Below, piece after piece: positions 10,515-16,279 of a DNA stretch of 17,336 nucleotides (positions are counted from its first letter, which is position 1; each line of letters starts with the position of its first letter). Source of the DNA: Deinococcus sp. (GTDB lineage Bacteria; Deinococcota; Deinococci; Deinococcales; Deinococcaceae); assembly GCF_025362455.1 (NCBI RefSeq), contig NZ_JANYGJ010000231.1:1-17336 (forward strand). The letters are read 5' to 3'. The notes under the pieces are model-generated. The model saw only the letters and a program-made list of their open reading frames with translations, searched no databases and was not told the origin of the DNA. The position numbers and the translations under genes are program-made.

Positions 10515-10748
10515 AGCATTTGTCATAAAAACCCCTTTTTCATGACCGGGGCAGCGGGAGTGAACGACGGCGAGCAGGACGCAGGCGGGCAGGCCCCATA
10601 CGGGAGGAGTGGCACCCTCATTGGCGTCCGTTCACGACACGGGTGCCGTTTTGCCCAGGACAATGGAGTCGACAATGGAGTCATTGTGACTCGCAGAGCT
10701 CCGCAGGAGAGGCCGTTATCCCGATGACGTCATTCGGAGAACTGCTCT
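10513..10748. mobile_element. Candidate MITE-like segment between SNF2 and the lipoprotein
   Basis: The segment is bounded by AGAGCA (10513-10518) and TGCTCT (10743-10748). The 14-base ends agree at 10 of 14 positions as inverted repeats. Inside are the dispersed repeat at 10551-10658, short direct repeats (ACAATGGAGTC twice, 10660-10683) and no gene. It begins within the SNF2 stop codon. The ends are short, no target-site duplication is evident, and no transposase is present, so this is only a candidate. Confidence 0.3.
10551..10658 (+). repeat. Dispersed repeat, copy 1
   Basis: It aligns collinearly with the reverse complement of 15190-15338. Shared blocks in order are GCGGGAGTGAA, GCGGGCAGGC, GGAGGAGTGGCA, CCTCAT, GTCCGTTCACGAC and TGCCCA, separated by diverged bases and small gaps. 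The string GGGCAGGCCCCATACGGG also occurs at 15302-15319 in the same orientation, so the copies are internally rearranged. Confidence 0.65.
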
Positions 10749-10757
10749 GAACCGCGC

Positions 10758-10763
10758 TACCCT
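10758..10763 (+). promoter_or_regulatory. Leaderless-type -10 box for the lipoprotein gene
   Basis: TACCCT is followed by 6 bases and the ATG at 10770. No Shine-Dalgarno sequence precedes the ATG. TTCGGA at 10733 is a weak -35 candidate, 19 bases upstream, at the edge of the repeat segment. Confidence 0.5.
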
Positions 10764-10769
10764 GAGAAC

Positions 10770-11315
10770 ATGACCAATAGAGCTTCATGGCGCGTCCTGG
10801 GCGGCGCACTGCTGGTGGGCCTCGGTACACTCAGCGCCTGCACCGCGCTGCCCGGCGATTCGCCCTTCACCACCGGCCAGATATGGCTGCTGGAAGTGCC
10901 CGCCAGCGCCTCCACCGGGGCGGCCTTTCGCCTGGAGGTGCCCACCAACAGCTTCTACGGCTATCCGCAGGCCAGCGACACGCTGCTGGGCGAGGCCGCG
11001 CGGCCCACGGCGGGCCAGGCCAGCGGTGATGACAAAATCTACGCCAACATGAATCCGCTGCTGCTTAGCCGGGTGATGTCGCTGCCCGGCAAGGAGGCGG
11101 CGCTGCTCTACGCCCCGGCTGACCGCGCCGCCCAGTTCGTCTGGTACGGCGGCGCGGCGGGTGAGCCCTACGTCTGCCGCCTGAACCTGCCCACCTCCGG
11201 CAAGCTCAAGGTGCTCAGCGGCCAGCTCTCACGGCTGGTCCAGGGCGTGAGCACCTCGCTGGGTGAATGCTCGGCCACCCTTCAGGCCACGCTCCAGGCC
11301 ACCCCGAAGCGCTGA
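10770..11315 (+). CDS. Predicted lipoprotein, function unknown
   Basis: A 181-residue protein with a lipoprotein signal peptide: charged start MTNRASWR, a hydrophobic core, and the lipobox L21-S22-A23-C24. Cys24 would be lipidated and hold the protein on the outer face of the cytoplasmic membrane or in the envelope. The mature part has no recognised domain. It contains VCRL with a Cys near residue 136 and a GECSATL Cys near residue 168, which could pair. No transmembrane helix follows the signal. It has a leaderless-type start. The next gene, a nitroreductase, begins 19 bases later with its own TANNNT box, so they may be transcribed separately or together. I cannot assign a function. Confidence 0.85.
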   Translation: MTNRASWRVLGGALLVGLGTLSACTALPGDSPFTTGQIWLLEVPASASTGAAFRLEVPTNSFYGYPQASDTLLGEAARPTAGQASGDDKIYANMNPLLLSRVMSLPGKEAALLYAPADRAAQFVWYGGAAGEPYVCRLNLPTSGKLKVLSGQLSRLVQGVSTSLGECSATLQATLQATPKR

Positions 11316-11322
11316 GCTGGTC

Positions 11323-11328
11323 TAGACT
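11323..11328 (+). promoter_or_regulatory. Leaderless-type -10 box for the nitroreductase
   Basis: TAGACT is followed by 6 bases and the ATG at 11335. It lies in the 19-base gap after the lipoprotein stop. No -35 box or Shine-Dalgarno sequence is evident. Confidence 0.5.
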
Positions 11329-11334
11329 CCGGCC

Positions 11335-12132
11335 ATGACTGTGCCTGTTTCTGTGATTCCCACCCGCGCCCAGACCCCTCCAACCCAGAGCCCCGACGAG
11401 GTGCGGGCCTTCTTCGCCGCCCACCGGACCGTGCGCCGCTACCAGCCGTCCGCCATGCCCGCCGAGCATCTGGACACCATTCTGTACGCGGCGCAGCGGG
11501 CTCCCACCGACGCCACGGCGCAGCTCTACTCGCTGATCCGGCTGACGGGTGAGATCAGAGAACGGGTGGCCGAGCTGAGCGGCAACGCGCATATCGCGGC
11601 GGCCTCCGAGAGTTTCGTGATCTGCGCCGACGCTTACCGGGTGCGTCAGTTCGTGGCGCACGGCGGCGCTGAACCGGGCCACTCACCCACCTCGGACCTG
11701 CACTTCGCGCTGGGTGACGCCGTGCTGGCGGGCCAGAATATGCTCCTGGCTGCCGAGATGCTGGGCTATCAGGGCTGCTGGATCGGCGGGGTGATGAACG
11801 CGCCCGGCGACATCAGCGAGCTGCTGGCGCTGCCGCCCGGCGTGCTGCCCTTCGCCGCCCTGACCATCGGCCTGAGCGCCGAGGACACGCCCCAGCGTCC
11901 CCGCCTGCCCCGTGAACTGGTGGTTCACGAGAACCGCTACCGCCTGCCCAGCCCAGAAGAACTCGCCGCCGCCGCCGAAATCATGAACCCCATCGCCGCC
12001 CGGCCCGGCCAGCCCGGCAACTGGGTCAGGTTGCTGTGCGCCTACTTCGCCGTCGGCGGCAGCATGGAGAAGCGGGAAGGGCCGCTGAGGCGGCTGCTGC
12101 GCAGACAACAGTTGGAGGGCGATCGGCAATAA
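11335..12132 (+). CDS. NAD(P)H-dependent flavin nitroreductase, NfsA-like
   Basis: A 265-residue FMN enzyme of the nitroreductase family, cytosolic, that reduces nitro-compounds, quinones or flavins with NAD(P)H. The family opening is seen at HRTVRRYQP (30-38), where Arg side chains hold the FMN phosphate, followed by LDTILYAAQRAPTDATAQLYSLI (46-68). The middle holds DLHFALGDAVLAGQNMLLAAEMLGYQGCWIGG (121-152), typical of the NfsA/FRP branch with its long form and C-terminal extension. The last 60 residues, with RPRLPRELVVHENRY, match that branch. The physiological substrate cannot be read. An unstructured Pro/Thr-rich stretch (1-20) precedes the domain. The gene has its own leaderless-type start and ends 4 bases from the convergent membrane-protein gene. 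Confidence 0.9.
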   Translation: MTVPVSVIPTRAQTPPTQSPDEVRAFFAAHRTVRRYQPSAMPAEHLDTILYAAQRAPTDATAQLYSLIRLTGEIRERVAELSGNAHIAAASESFVICADAYRVRQFVAHGGAEPGHSPTSDLHFALGDAVLAGQNMLLAAEMLGYQGCWIGGVMNAPGDISELLALPPGVLPFAALTIGLSAEDTPQRPRLPRELVVHENRYRLPSPEELAAAAEIMNPIAARPGQPGNWVRLLCAYFAVGGSMEKREGPLRRLLRRQQLEGDRQ

Positions 12133-12136
12133 CGGC

Positions 12137-12628
12137 TCAGTCCGTCTCCCCATTCACGTCCAGGTTGTGCCAGGCTGCCGCGTCTCCAAGCGCCCGGCGA
12201 AACTCGGCGCCGTTGCTCAGCAGCGCCGTGTCGGTGGAGTCCCGGCGGGTGCGCATCCGGCGACCCTCTGTCACCTCATATTCGGTCCAGACCACCCCGC
12301 CCGGCTCGAAACTCAGGCTGTGAATAGCTGCCCAGGGCACGAGCTGGCCGCGCAGCAGCAGGTCCCCTTCGGGTCGGCGGTATAAAAACAATCCGTCCTG
12401 GCTGAGCTGCGGCGGCCTGCGCTGCGCCCGGACGTTGTTGCCCAGCGCGTAGAGCAGGTACGTTCCCACCGCGCCCAGCCCCAGCCGTTGCCACAGCGCC
12501 AGGTCGCTGGTCACGGCCAGCGTGAGGGCGCCAGCCGCGAAGCCCAGCATCGTCAGCGATGTGAACGCCGACCGGGGCGAGGGGCGGAGAACGGCCACGA
12601 GGTTGGGGTGCGGAGTGGGCGCGGTCAT
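12137..12628 (-). CDS. Two-TM membrane protein with a possible PH-like C-terminal domain
   Basis: A 163-residue protein of unknown function. Two membrane helices are predicted at about 22-40 (AFTSLTMLGFAAGALTLAV) and 46-64 (WQRLGLGAVGTYLLYALGN). The C-terminal 95 residues are soluble and beta-rich: LSQDGLFLYRR, GDLLLRGQLVPWAAIHSLSFEPGGVVW and TEYEVTEG. The phrase 'W-x-x-I-x-S-L' after a strand is common in bacterial PH-like domains, which is only suggestive. The ATG at 12628 is preferred, with GAAGG 5 bases upstream; an ATG at 12658 is possible. A much longer upstream extension of this frame runs antisense to the GNAT and protease genes and is not credible. It is divergent from the GNAT gene and tail-to-tail with the nitroreductase, 4 bases apart. 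Confidence 0.8.
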   Translation of the reverse strand: MTAPTPHPNLVAVLRPSPRSAFTSLTMLGFAAGALTLAVTSDLALWQRLGLGAVGTYLLYALGNNVRAQRRPPQLSQDGLFLYRRPEGDLLLRGQLVPWAAIHSLSFEPGGVVWTEYEVTEGRRMRTRRDSTDTALLSNGAEFRRALGDAAAWHNLDVNGETD

Positions 12629-12714
12629 GCTCGCCTTCAAGTCTGAGGCATGCAGCATCGTCGAGGCCGTCTCGGTTGGCAGCTCCGGTACGAACGACGC
12701 TGGCACGGGCGTGG

Positions 12715-12720
12715 CAAAAT
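12715..12720 (+). promoter_or_regulatory. Possible -10 box of the GNAT gene
   Basis: CAAAAT lies 7 bases before the ATG at 12728, with no Shine-Dalgarno sequence. The small palindrome GGCAAAATGCC (12713-12723) covers the box and, with CGGGC (12706) and GCCCG (12721), could be a protein-binding site or a weak hairpin. Confidence 0.3.
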
Positions 12721-12727
12721 GCCCGGT

Positions 12728-13231
12728 ATGGACGCTCTGAGTTTGCGGCCCCTGCGCTCCGGTGATGAACACAGCGCCGCTCGCTGGGGCGCCGACGCCG
12801 AGTTTTGCCGCGCCAACGACTGGGCGCCGGACCTGAGTGCCCAGAGCATCCGGCAGCACTGGGCCGGGATCATCGCCGGAACGCCTGACGATTTCCTGCG
12901 CCTGGGCGTCGACCTGGGCGGCGAATTGGTCGGTCACGTCGATCTGGCTTTTCTGAGCGCCCATACAGGTGAGTTCGGCATCGCCATCGAGCGGACTCAC
13001 TGGCGCCGGGGGCTGGGGTTGACGGCGGGGCGGCTGCTGCTGGCGCACGCTTTCGGTTCTCTGAACTTGCAGGACATCACGGCGACGGTCCATGCCCCCA
13101 ACCGGCCCTCGCACACGCTGATGCTCCGGTTGGGGTTTGTGGAGGGCGGTTACGCTGAGTCGGAGATCTACCAGGGCACGCTGGTGGACGTGACCCGTTA
13201 CGTGCTGACCCGGCAGCGGTACCGGCCCTGA
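12728..13231 (+). CDS. GNAT-family N-acetyltransferase, RimJ/RimL-like
   Basis: A 167-residue acetyl-CoA-dependent N-acetyltransferase. It opens LSLRPLRSGDE, the usual first strand and helix of RimJ/RimL-like GNATs. Motif A, which binds the pyrophosphate of acetyl-CoA, is RRGLGLTAGRLLL (93-105). Motif B is HAPNRPSHTLMLRLGFVEGG (122-141), with Asn125 and Ser128 in the usual places. The strand GELVGHVDLAFL (65-76) and the C-terminal VDVTRYVL complete the fold. Such enzymes act on protein N termini, antibiotics or small amines; the target here is unknown. An ATG at 12728 is chosen over the in-frame start at 12650 because the domain begins there and a CAAAAT box lies just upstream. It is divergent from the membrane-protein gene, with a 99-base gap. 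Confidence 0.88.
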   Translation: MDALSLRPLRSGDEHSAARWGADAEFCRANDWAPDLSAQSIRQHWAGIIAGTPDDFLRLGVDLGGELVGHVDLAFLSAHTGEFGIAIERTHWRRGLGLTAGRLLLAHAFGSLNLQDITATVHAPNRPSHTLMLRLGFVEGGYAESEIYQGTLVDVTRYVLTRQRYRP

Positions 13232-13295
13232 GCCTGCACCCTCCCCGAACGGCCAGCTCTCCATTCGGCGGATGCGCGGCGGGCCGGGCTGGGCG

Positions 13296-13301
13296 CAACA
13301 T
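13296..13301 (+). promoter_or_regulatory. Possible leaderless-type -10 box of the protease gene
   Basis: CAACAT lies 6 bases before the ATG at 13308. It has the spacing of the other leaderless sites but C instead of T in the first place. No Shine-Dalgarno sequence precedes the ATG. Confidence 0.3.
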
Positions 13302-13307
13302 GGCCGC

Positions 13308-14369
13308 ATGACCACAACTTTCCATGATCTTTCGGCGGCGATGGCCGATGCCGTTGCCCAGACATCCCAGTCCATCGTCAGTGTGCTGGCCGGGCGGCGC
13401 ATCAGCGGCGTGGTGACCGGCGAGCGCGAGATTCTGAGCGTCGCCCACGTCCTGCACGGCGATGAGGTCAAGATCCTGACGCAAGATGGCCGCGAGCTGA
13501 TGGCCCAGGTGGTAGGCCGCGACCCCGCCACCGACCTGGCGCTGCTCCGCGCCGAGGGGCTGAAATTGCCCGCTGTCAGCGCCAGCCAGGGCGCCAGCGT
13601 GGGCGAGTTGCTGCTGGTGGTGGGCCGCCCCGGCGGGGTACAGGCCGCGCTGGGCTTTCTGGGCGCCGTCATGCCGGAGCGCGGTTTTGCGCCCACCGGG
13701 GCCACGCCGTTCAGGGGCGTCTCCGGCGGCGGCGTCTTCGATGCGCGGGGCGGCCTGGTGGGTGTGGCCAACGCCGGGCTCTCACGCGGCGAATTGCTGG
13801 CGGTGCCAGCGGCGCGGGCGCTCAACGTCGCTGCCCTGCTCGCCCGCGATGGCCGGGTGCCGCGTGGCTACCTGGGCATCGGCACCCAGCCGGTGCATTT
13901 TCCGGGGCAGGCAGATCAGCCGGAGAATCCGTCTGGATCGGGTGCTCAAGCAGGCGTGGCCGAGGACGGACCCGGCAGGCGTGGACCTGGCTCTGAAGGC
14001 CGTGAGCGCGGTGGTCGGGGCCGGGGTGAGCGCGGTGGCCGGGGCCGTCAGGGCTGGGCCGACTGGACGGGTGGCGGCTGGAATCAGGCTGGCCCTCGCG
14101 GCGGTGGTCCCCGTGGTGGTGGACCGGGCCGGGGCGGCCCAGGCGGCGGCAGAATCGGCCTGACCATCGTGCAGATCGAGGCGGGCAGCCCGGCCCAGGC
14201 GGCGGGCCTGATGCTGGGCGACGTGCTGCTGCTGCTCGGCGCCGATGGCATCCACCATCCCAATCAGCTTCTGGAGGCCGTGCGAGACCGCTCAGGCGAG
14301 ACCCTGACCCTGCGAATCCTGCGCGGCGGCTCGGAGCAGGACGTTCAGGTCACGCTGGGCGAGCGGTAA
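13308..14369 (+). CDS. Cytosolic HtrA-like serine protease with an RGG-rich insert in its PDZ domain
   Basis: A 353-residue trypsin-like serine protease plus one PDZ domain. The triad is H47 in SVAHVL, D76 in DPATDLALL and S139 in RGVSGGGVF; the canonical GNSGGPL is altered around the serine (V before, G after), so activity is likely but not certain. The PDZ domain starts RGYLGIGTQPV (186-196) and resumes IGLTIVQIEAGSPAQAAGLMLGD (283-305). Between them is a 75-90 residue low-complexity insert (about 205-282) rich in Gly and Arg with RGG and GGR repeats. No signal peptide or membrane anchor is present, unlike DegP and DegS, so it should act in the cytosol. The start at 13308 replaces an upstream in-frame ATG (13272), as the family domain begins here. 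A LuxR regulator follows after 36 bases and may share its mRNA. Confidence 0.88.
   Translation: MTTTFHDLSAAMADAVAQTSQSIVSVLAGRRISGVVTGEREILSVAHVLHGDEVKILTQDGRELMAQVVGRDPATDLALLRAEGLKLPAVSASQGASVGELLLVVGRPGGVQAALGFLGAVMPERGFAPTGATPFRGVSGGGVFDARGGLVGVANAGLSRGELLAVPAARALNVAALLARDGRVPRGYLGIGTQPVHFPGQADQPENPSGSGAQAGVAEDGPGRRGPGSEGRERGGRGRGERGGRGRQGWADWTGGGWNQAGPRGGGPRGGGPGRGGPGGGRIGLTIVQIEAGSPAQAAGLMLGDVLLLLGADGIHHPNQLLEAVRDRSGETLTLRILRGGSEQDVQVTLGER
14001..14048 (+). repeat. 24-base tandem repeat in the RGG-coding insert
   Basis: Two 24-base units, 14001-14024 and 14025-14048, differ at few positions and encode RERGGRGR and GERGGRGR. They sit in the insert that splits the PDZ domain of the protease and show how it probably grew by in-frame duplication. 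Confidence 0.7.
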
Positions 14370-14405
14370 TCACTTTAACTTGTCAGGGTATGCGAGGCTT
14401 GAAGC

Positions 14406-15032
14406 GTGCTGAGTGACCTGCTCACCGATCTGCGCGTTCACGTTGCGGTGCGCTCTCCGGCGACGGCGGCGGGGGTCCGCGCCTTTCTGAGCGGCGCGGG
14501 CCTGAGCCTGGTCGGCGACCCAGCCGAGGCCGACGTGAGCGTTATCGACGACGCCTGGCTGGCCGACCCGGACGCCATTTCGGAGCTGAGCGGTGTGGTG
14601 GCGCTGGGGAGCCCCATCTGGGCCAGCACGCTGGCTGAACTCGCCCCGGCAGGTTGGGCTGCGCTGGGTGAGGGCGCCGGGCCGCTCGACGTGCTGGCGG
14701 GCGTGCTGGCGGCGGCGGTGGGTCTGGCCGCGCTGGACGCCGCTCAGGTGGGGCTGCTGGGTAGGCCGGGTGAGCTGGGTGAGCTGGGTCCATCCGACTC
14801 CGGCGACGAGCTGGGCAGCGGCACTCCGGGCGCCCCCAGCCTGACGCCCCGCGAACACGAGGTGCTCGAATTGCTGGCGGCGGGCCTGAGCAACAAACGC
14901 GCCGCCAGGCAACTCGGCGTTAGCGAGCACACCGTCAAGTTCCATGCCCAGGCGCTGTACGCCAAGCTGGGCGTCGGCAGCCGGGCGGCGGCGGTGACGC
15001 GGGGCGTGCAACTGGGGGTGTTGAGTGTCTGA
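14406..15032 (+). CDS. LuxR/NarL-type regulator with degenerate receiver domain
   Basis: A 208-residue transcription regulator. The C-terminal domain (145-205) is a LuxR-type helix-turn-helix: SLTPREHEVLELLAAGLSNK, then the recognition helix region GVSEHTVKFHAQALYAKLGVGSRAAAV. It should bind DNA as a dimer. The N-terminal part (9-118) has the length and pattern of a response-regulator receiver, but the acidic pair after the first strand is missing (VHVAVRSPAT). D48 and D49 sit near where the phosphoacceptor would be. It is therefore likely not phosphorylated in the ordinary way. A Gly/Glu/Leu-rich linker (122-140) joins the parts. The GTG at 14406 has GAGG 8 bases upstream. It follows the protease gene by 36 bases, so it may control or be co-expressed with it. 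No histidine kinase gene is nearby. Confidence 0.88.
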   Translation: MLSDLLTDLRVHVAVRSPATAAGVRAFLSGAGLSLVGDPAEADVSVIDDAWLADPDAISELSGVVALGSPIWASTLAELAPAGWAALGEGAGPLDVLAGVLAAAVGLAALDAAQVGLLGRPGELGELGPSDSGDELGSGTPGAPSLTPREHEVLELLAAGLSNKRAARQLGVSEHTVKFHAQALYAKLGVGSRAAAVTRGVQLGVLSV

Positions 15033-15036
15033 GAGC

Positions 15037-15068
15037 AGCTTGTGGCGCGTGGCTTGTGGCTTGTGGGA
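15037..15068 (+). repeat. 32-base dispersed repeat, copy 2
   Basis: It begins 5 bases after the LuxR-type regulator stop codon and matches the reverse complement of 7336-7367 at 30 of 32 positions. It is followed by GGGGAGTGGGAAGTGGG (15076-15092), a string that also occurs at 4767-4783 after the Bax1-like gene. Confidence 0.7.
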
Positions 15069-15080
15069 ACAGATGGGGGA

Positions 15081-15116
15081 GTGGGAAGTGGGCAAAGACC
15101 AAGCGCCACTTCCCAC
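15081..15116 (+). terminator. Hairpin after the regulator gene, possible terminator
   Basis: A perfect 11-base stem, GTGGGAAGTGG (15081-15091) with CCACTTCCCAC (15106-15116), encloses a 14-base loop. It starts 48 bases after the regulator stop. No U-tract follows, so it may be a repeat-derived hairpin rather than a true intrinsic terminator. Confidence 0.4.
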
Positions 15117-15189
15117 CTCCACGTTCATGCAAGCTTTCGCTGCCCTCAACACTCGTTAAGTATGTCCTGGCTAACGTTTCTGGCTTCCG

Positions 15190-15338
15190 CTTCTTGGGCA
15201 GAACAGACTGTCGTCGTGAACGGACACCCATGAGGATGCCACTCCTCCGCCTGGGCACGCCTGCCCGCAAACAGCGCTCCATCCCTTCACTCCCGCCAGG
15301 TGGGCAGGCCCCATACGGGTGCCGCTGTGCCCAAGAAG
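15190..15338 (-). repeat. Dispersed repeat, copy 2, bounded by 11-base inverted ends
   Basis: CTTCTTGGGCA (15190-15200) and TGCCCAAGAAG (15328-15338) are perfect inverted ends of a 149-base segment. Its reverse complement aligns in order with 10551-10658 (see that entry). It contains no gene. The segment lies within a 503-base gene-free stretch (15033-15535) that also holds the 32-base repeat, a hairpin, a partial repeat and the ung promoter. Confidence 0.65.
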
Positions 15339-15357
15339 ACGTACTTTCTTCCTCACT

Positions 15358-15400
15358 CGCTTCTTGGGCAGAACGGACGCGCCTGGGCACGCCTGCCCGC
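15358..15400 (+). repeat. Partial third copy of the dispersed repeat
   Basis: Positions 15358-15374 repeat 15188-15204 perfectly (17 bases) and 15380-15400 repeat 15248-15268 perfectly (21 bases). The spacing is 38 bases shorter, so this looks like an internally deleted duplicate. CGCTTCTTGG occurs once more at 15398-15407. Confidence 0.65.
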
Positions 15401-15460
15401 TTCTTGGCCTGAACAGCGCCGCTGGCGACGCTAGGCCGCTCCGCTCGATAAATCTAAAGC

Positions 15461-15489
15461 TTTACAAGGACATTCTTAATTCAGACAAT
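15461..15489 (+). promoter_or_regulatory. Likely promoter of ung and topoisomerase IB
   Basis: TTTACA (15461-15466) and GACAAT (15484-15489) are 17 bases apart and match the vegetative consensus at 5 of 6 and 4 of 6 positions. The expected start near 15496 leaves a leader of about 40 bases before the ung ribosome binding site. Confidence 0.45.
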
Positions 15490-15526
15490 CCCGGTGGGTT
15501 TCGCTGCGCTGTAGTGGGGCGCATCC

Positions 15527-15531
15527 GGAGG
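15527..15531 (+). promoter_or_regulatory. Ribosome binding site of ung
   Basis: GGAGG lies 4 bases before the ATG at 15536, slightly close but clear. It supports this ATG as the start. Confidence 0.65.
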
Positions 15532-15535
15532 CTCC

Positions 15536-16279
15536 ATGACTGATTCGACTGATTCGCAACCCAGCCTGTTTGGCGATCCGTCCCCCGCCGCGCCCAGTGC
15601 GCCTGTTCCTGAATTGCCCGAATCGTGGCAGCTCGCCCTGGCGCCCGAATTCGCCAAACCCTACTGGGCCAAGCTCAGTCAGTTCGTGGCCGCCGAGCGG
15701 GCTCAGGGGCCGGTCTACCCCGCCGAAGCGGACATGTTCACCGCGCTGCGCCTCACGCCGCTGGATCAGGTCAAGGTGCTGATTCTGGGGCAAGATCCAT
15801 ACCACGGCGCGGGTCAGGCGCACGGGCTGAGCTTCAGCGTGCGGCCCGGCGTGCGCGTGCCGCCTAGCCTGGTCAACATCTACAAGGAGCTGCACACCGA
15901 CGTGGGCTTCGCTATTCCCCGCCACGGCTTTCTGGAAGGCTGGGCGGCCCAGGGCGTGCTGCTGCTCAACGCCGTGCTGACCGTGCGCCAGGCCGAGCCC
16001 AACAGCCACGCCGGGCAGGGCTGGGAGACGTTTACCGACGCGGTGATCCGGGCCGTCAACGCCCGACCTGAACGGGTGGTGTTCGTGCTGTGGGGCGCCT
16101 ACGCCCGCAAGAAGGTCAAGCTGATTACCGCCCCTCAGCACACCGTCATCGAGTCGGCGCACCCCAGCCCGCTGAGCATGGCCCGCTTCATGGGCAGTAG
16201 GCCCTTTAGCCAGGTCAATGCCGCGCTGGAGCAGGCCGGGCGCGGCGCCGTGGACTGGCAACTGCCGGAGAGGGTCTGA
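15536..16279 (+). CDS. ung: Family-1 uracil-DNA glycosylase
   Basis: A 247-residue enzyme that removes uracil from DNA as the first step of base excision repair. Family-1 motifs are all present: GQDPYH (85-90) with catalytic D87, the segment AHGLSFSV (95-102), LLLNAVLTV (142-150) with N145 for uracil recognition, and HPSPLS (209-214) with H209. PPSLVNIYKELH (109-120) and GFLEGWAAQGVLLLN are the usual connecting parts. The core starts near residue 30. The N-terminal tail is unstructured and holds Q8-P-S-L-F12, which resembles the QLSLF sliding-clamp motif. Translation starts at the ATG at 15536 with GGAGG upstream. The stop overlaps the topoisomerase IB start as TGATG, so the two are co-transcribed and probably coupled. 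All catalytic residues are present. Confidence 0.97.
   Translation: MTDSTDSQPSLFGDPSPAAPSAPVPELPESWQLALAPEFAKPYWAKLSQFVAAERAQGPVYPAEADMFTALRLTPLDQVKVLILGQDPYHGAGQAHGLSFSVRPGVRVPPSLVNIYKELHTDVGFAIPRHGFLEGWAAQGVLLLNAVLTVRQAEPNSHAGQGWETFTDAVIRAVNARPERVVFVLWGAYARKKVKLITAPQHTVIESAHPSPLSMARFMGSRPFSQVNAALEQAGRGAVDWQLPERV

Noticed and set aside
10527..10540. AAAAACCCCTTTTT as a terminator after SNF2
   Set aside because: The five A-T pairs around a four-base loop are too weak for an intrinsic terminator stem.
12629..13825. N-terminal extension of the minus-strand membrane protein to 562 residues
   Set aside because: The added part runs antisense through the GNAT and protease genes and has the Pro/Ser/Arg-rich composition of shadow frames; a good start exists at 12628.
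13687..14163. Alternative frame through the RGG insert that reads as Ala/Val-rich protein
   Set aside because: It would need two frameshifts to keep the PDZ domain. The protease frame is open throughout and joins both PDZ halves correctly.
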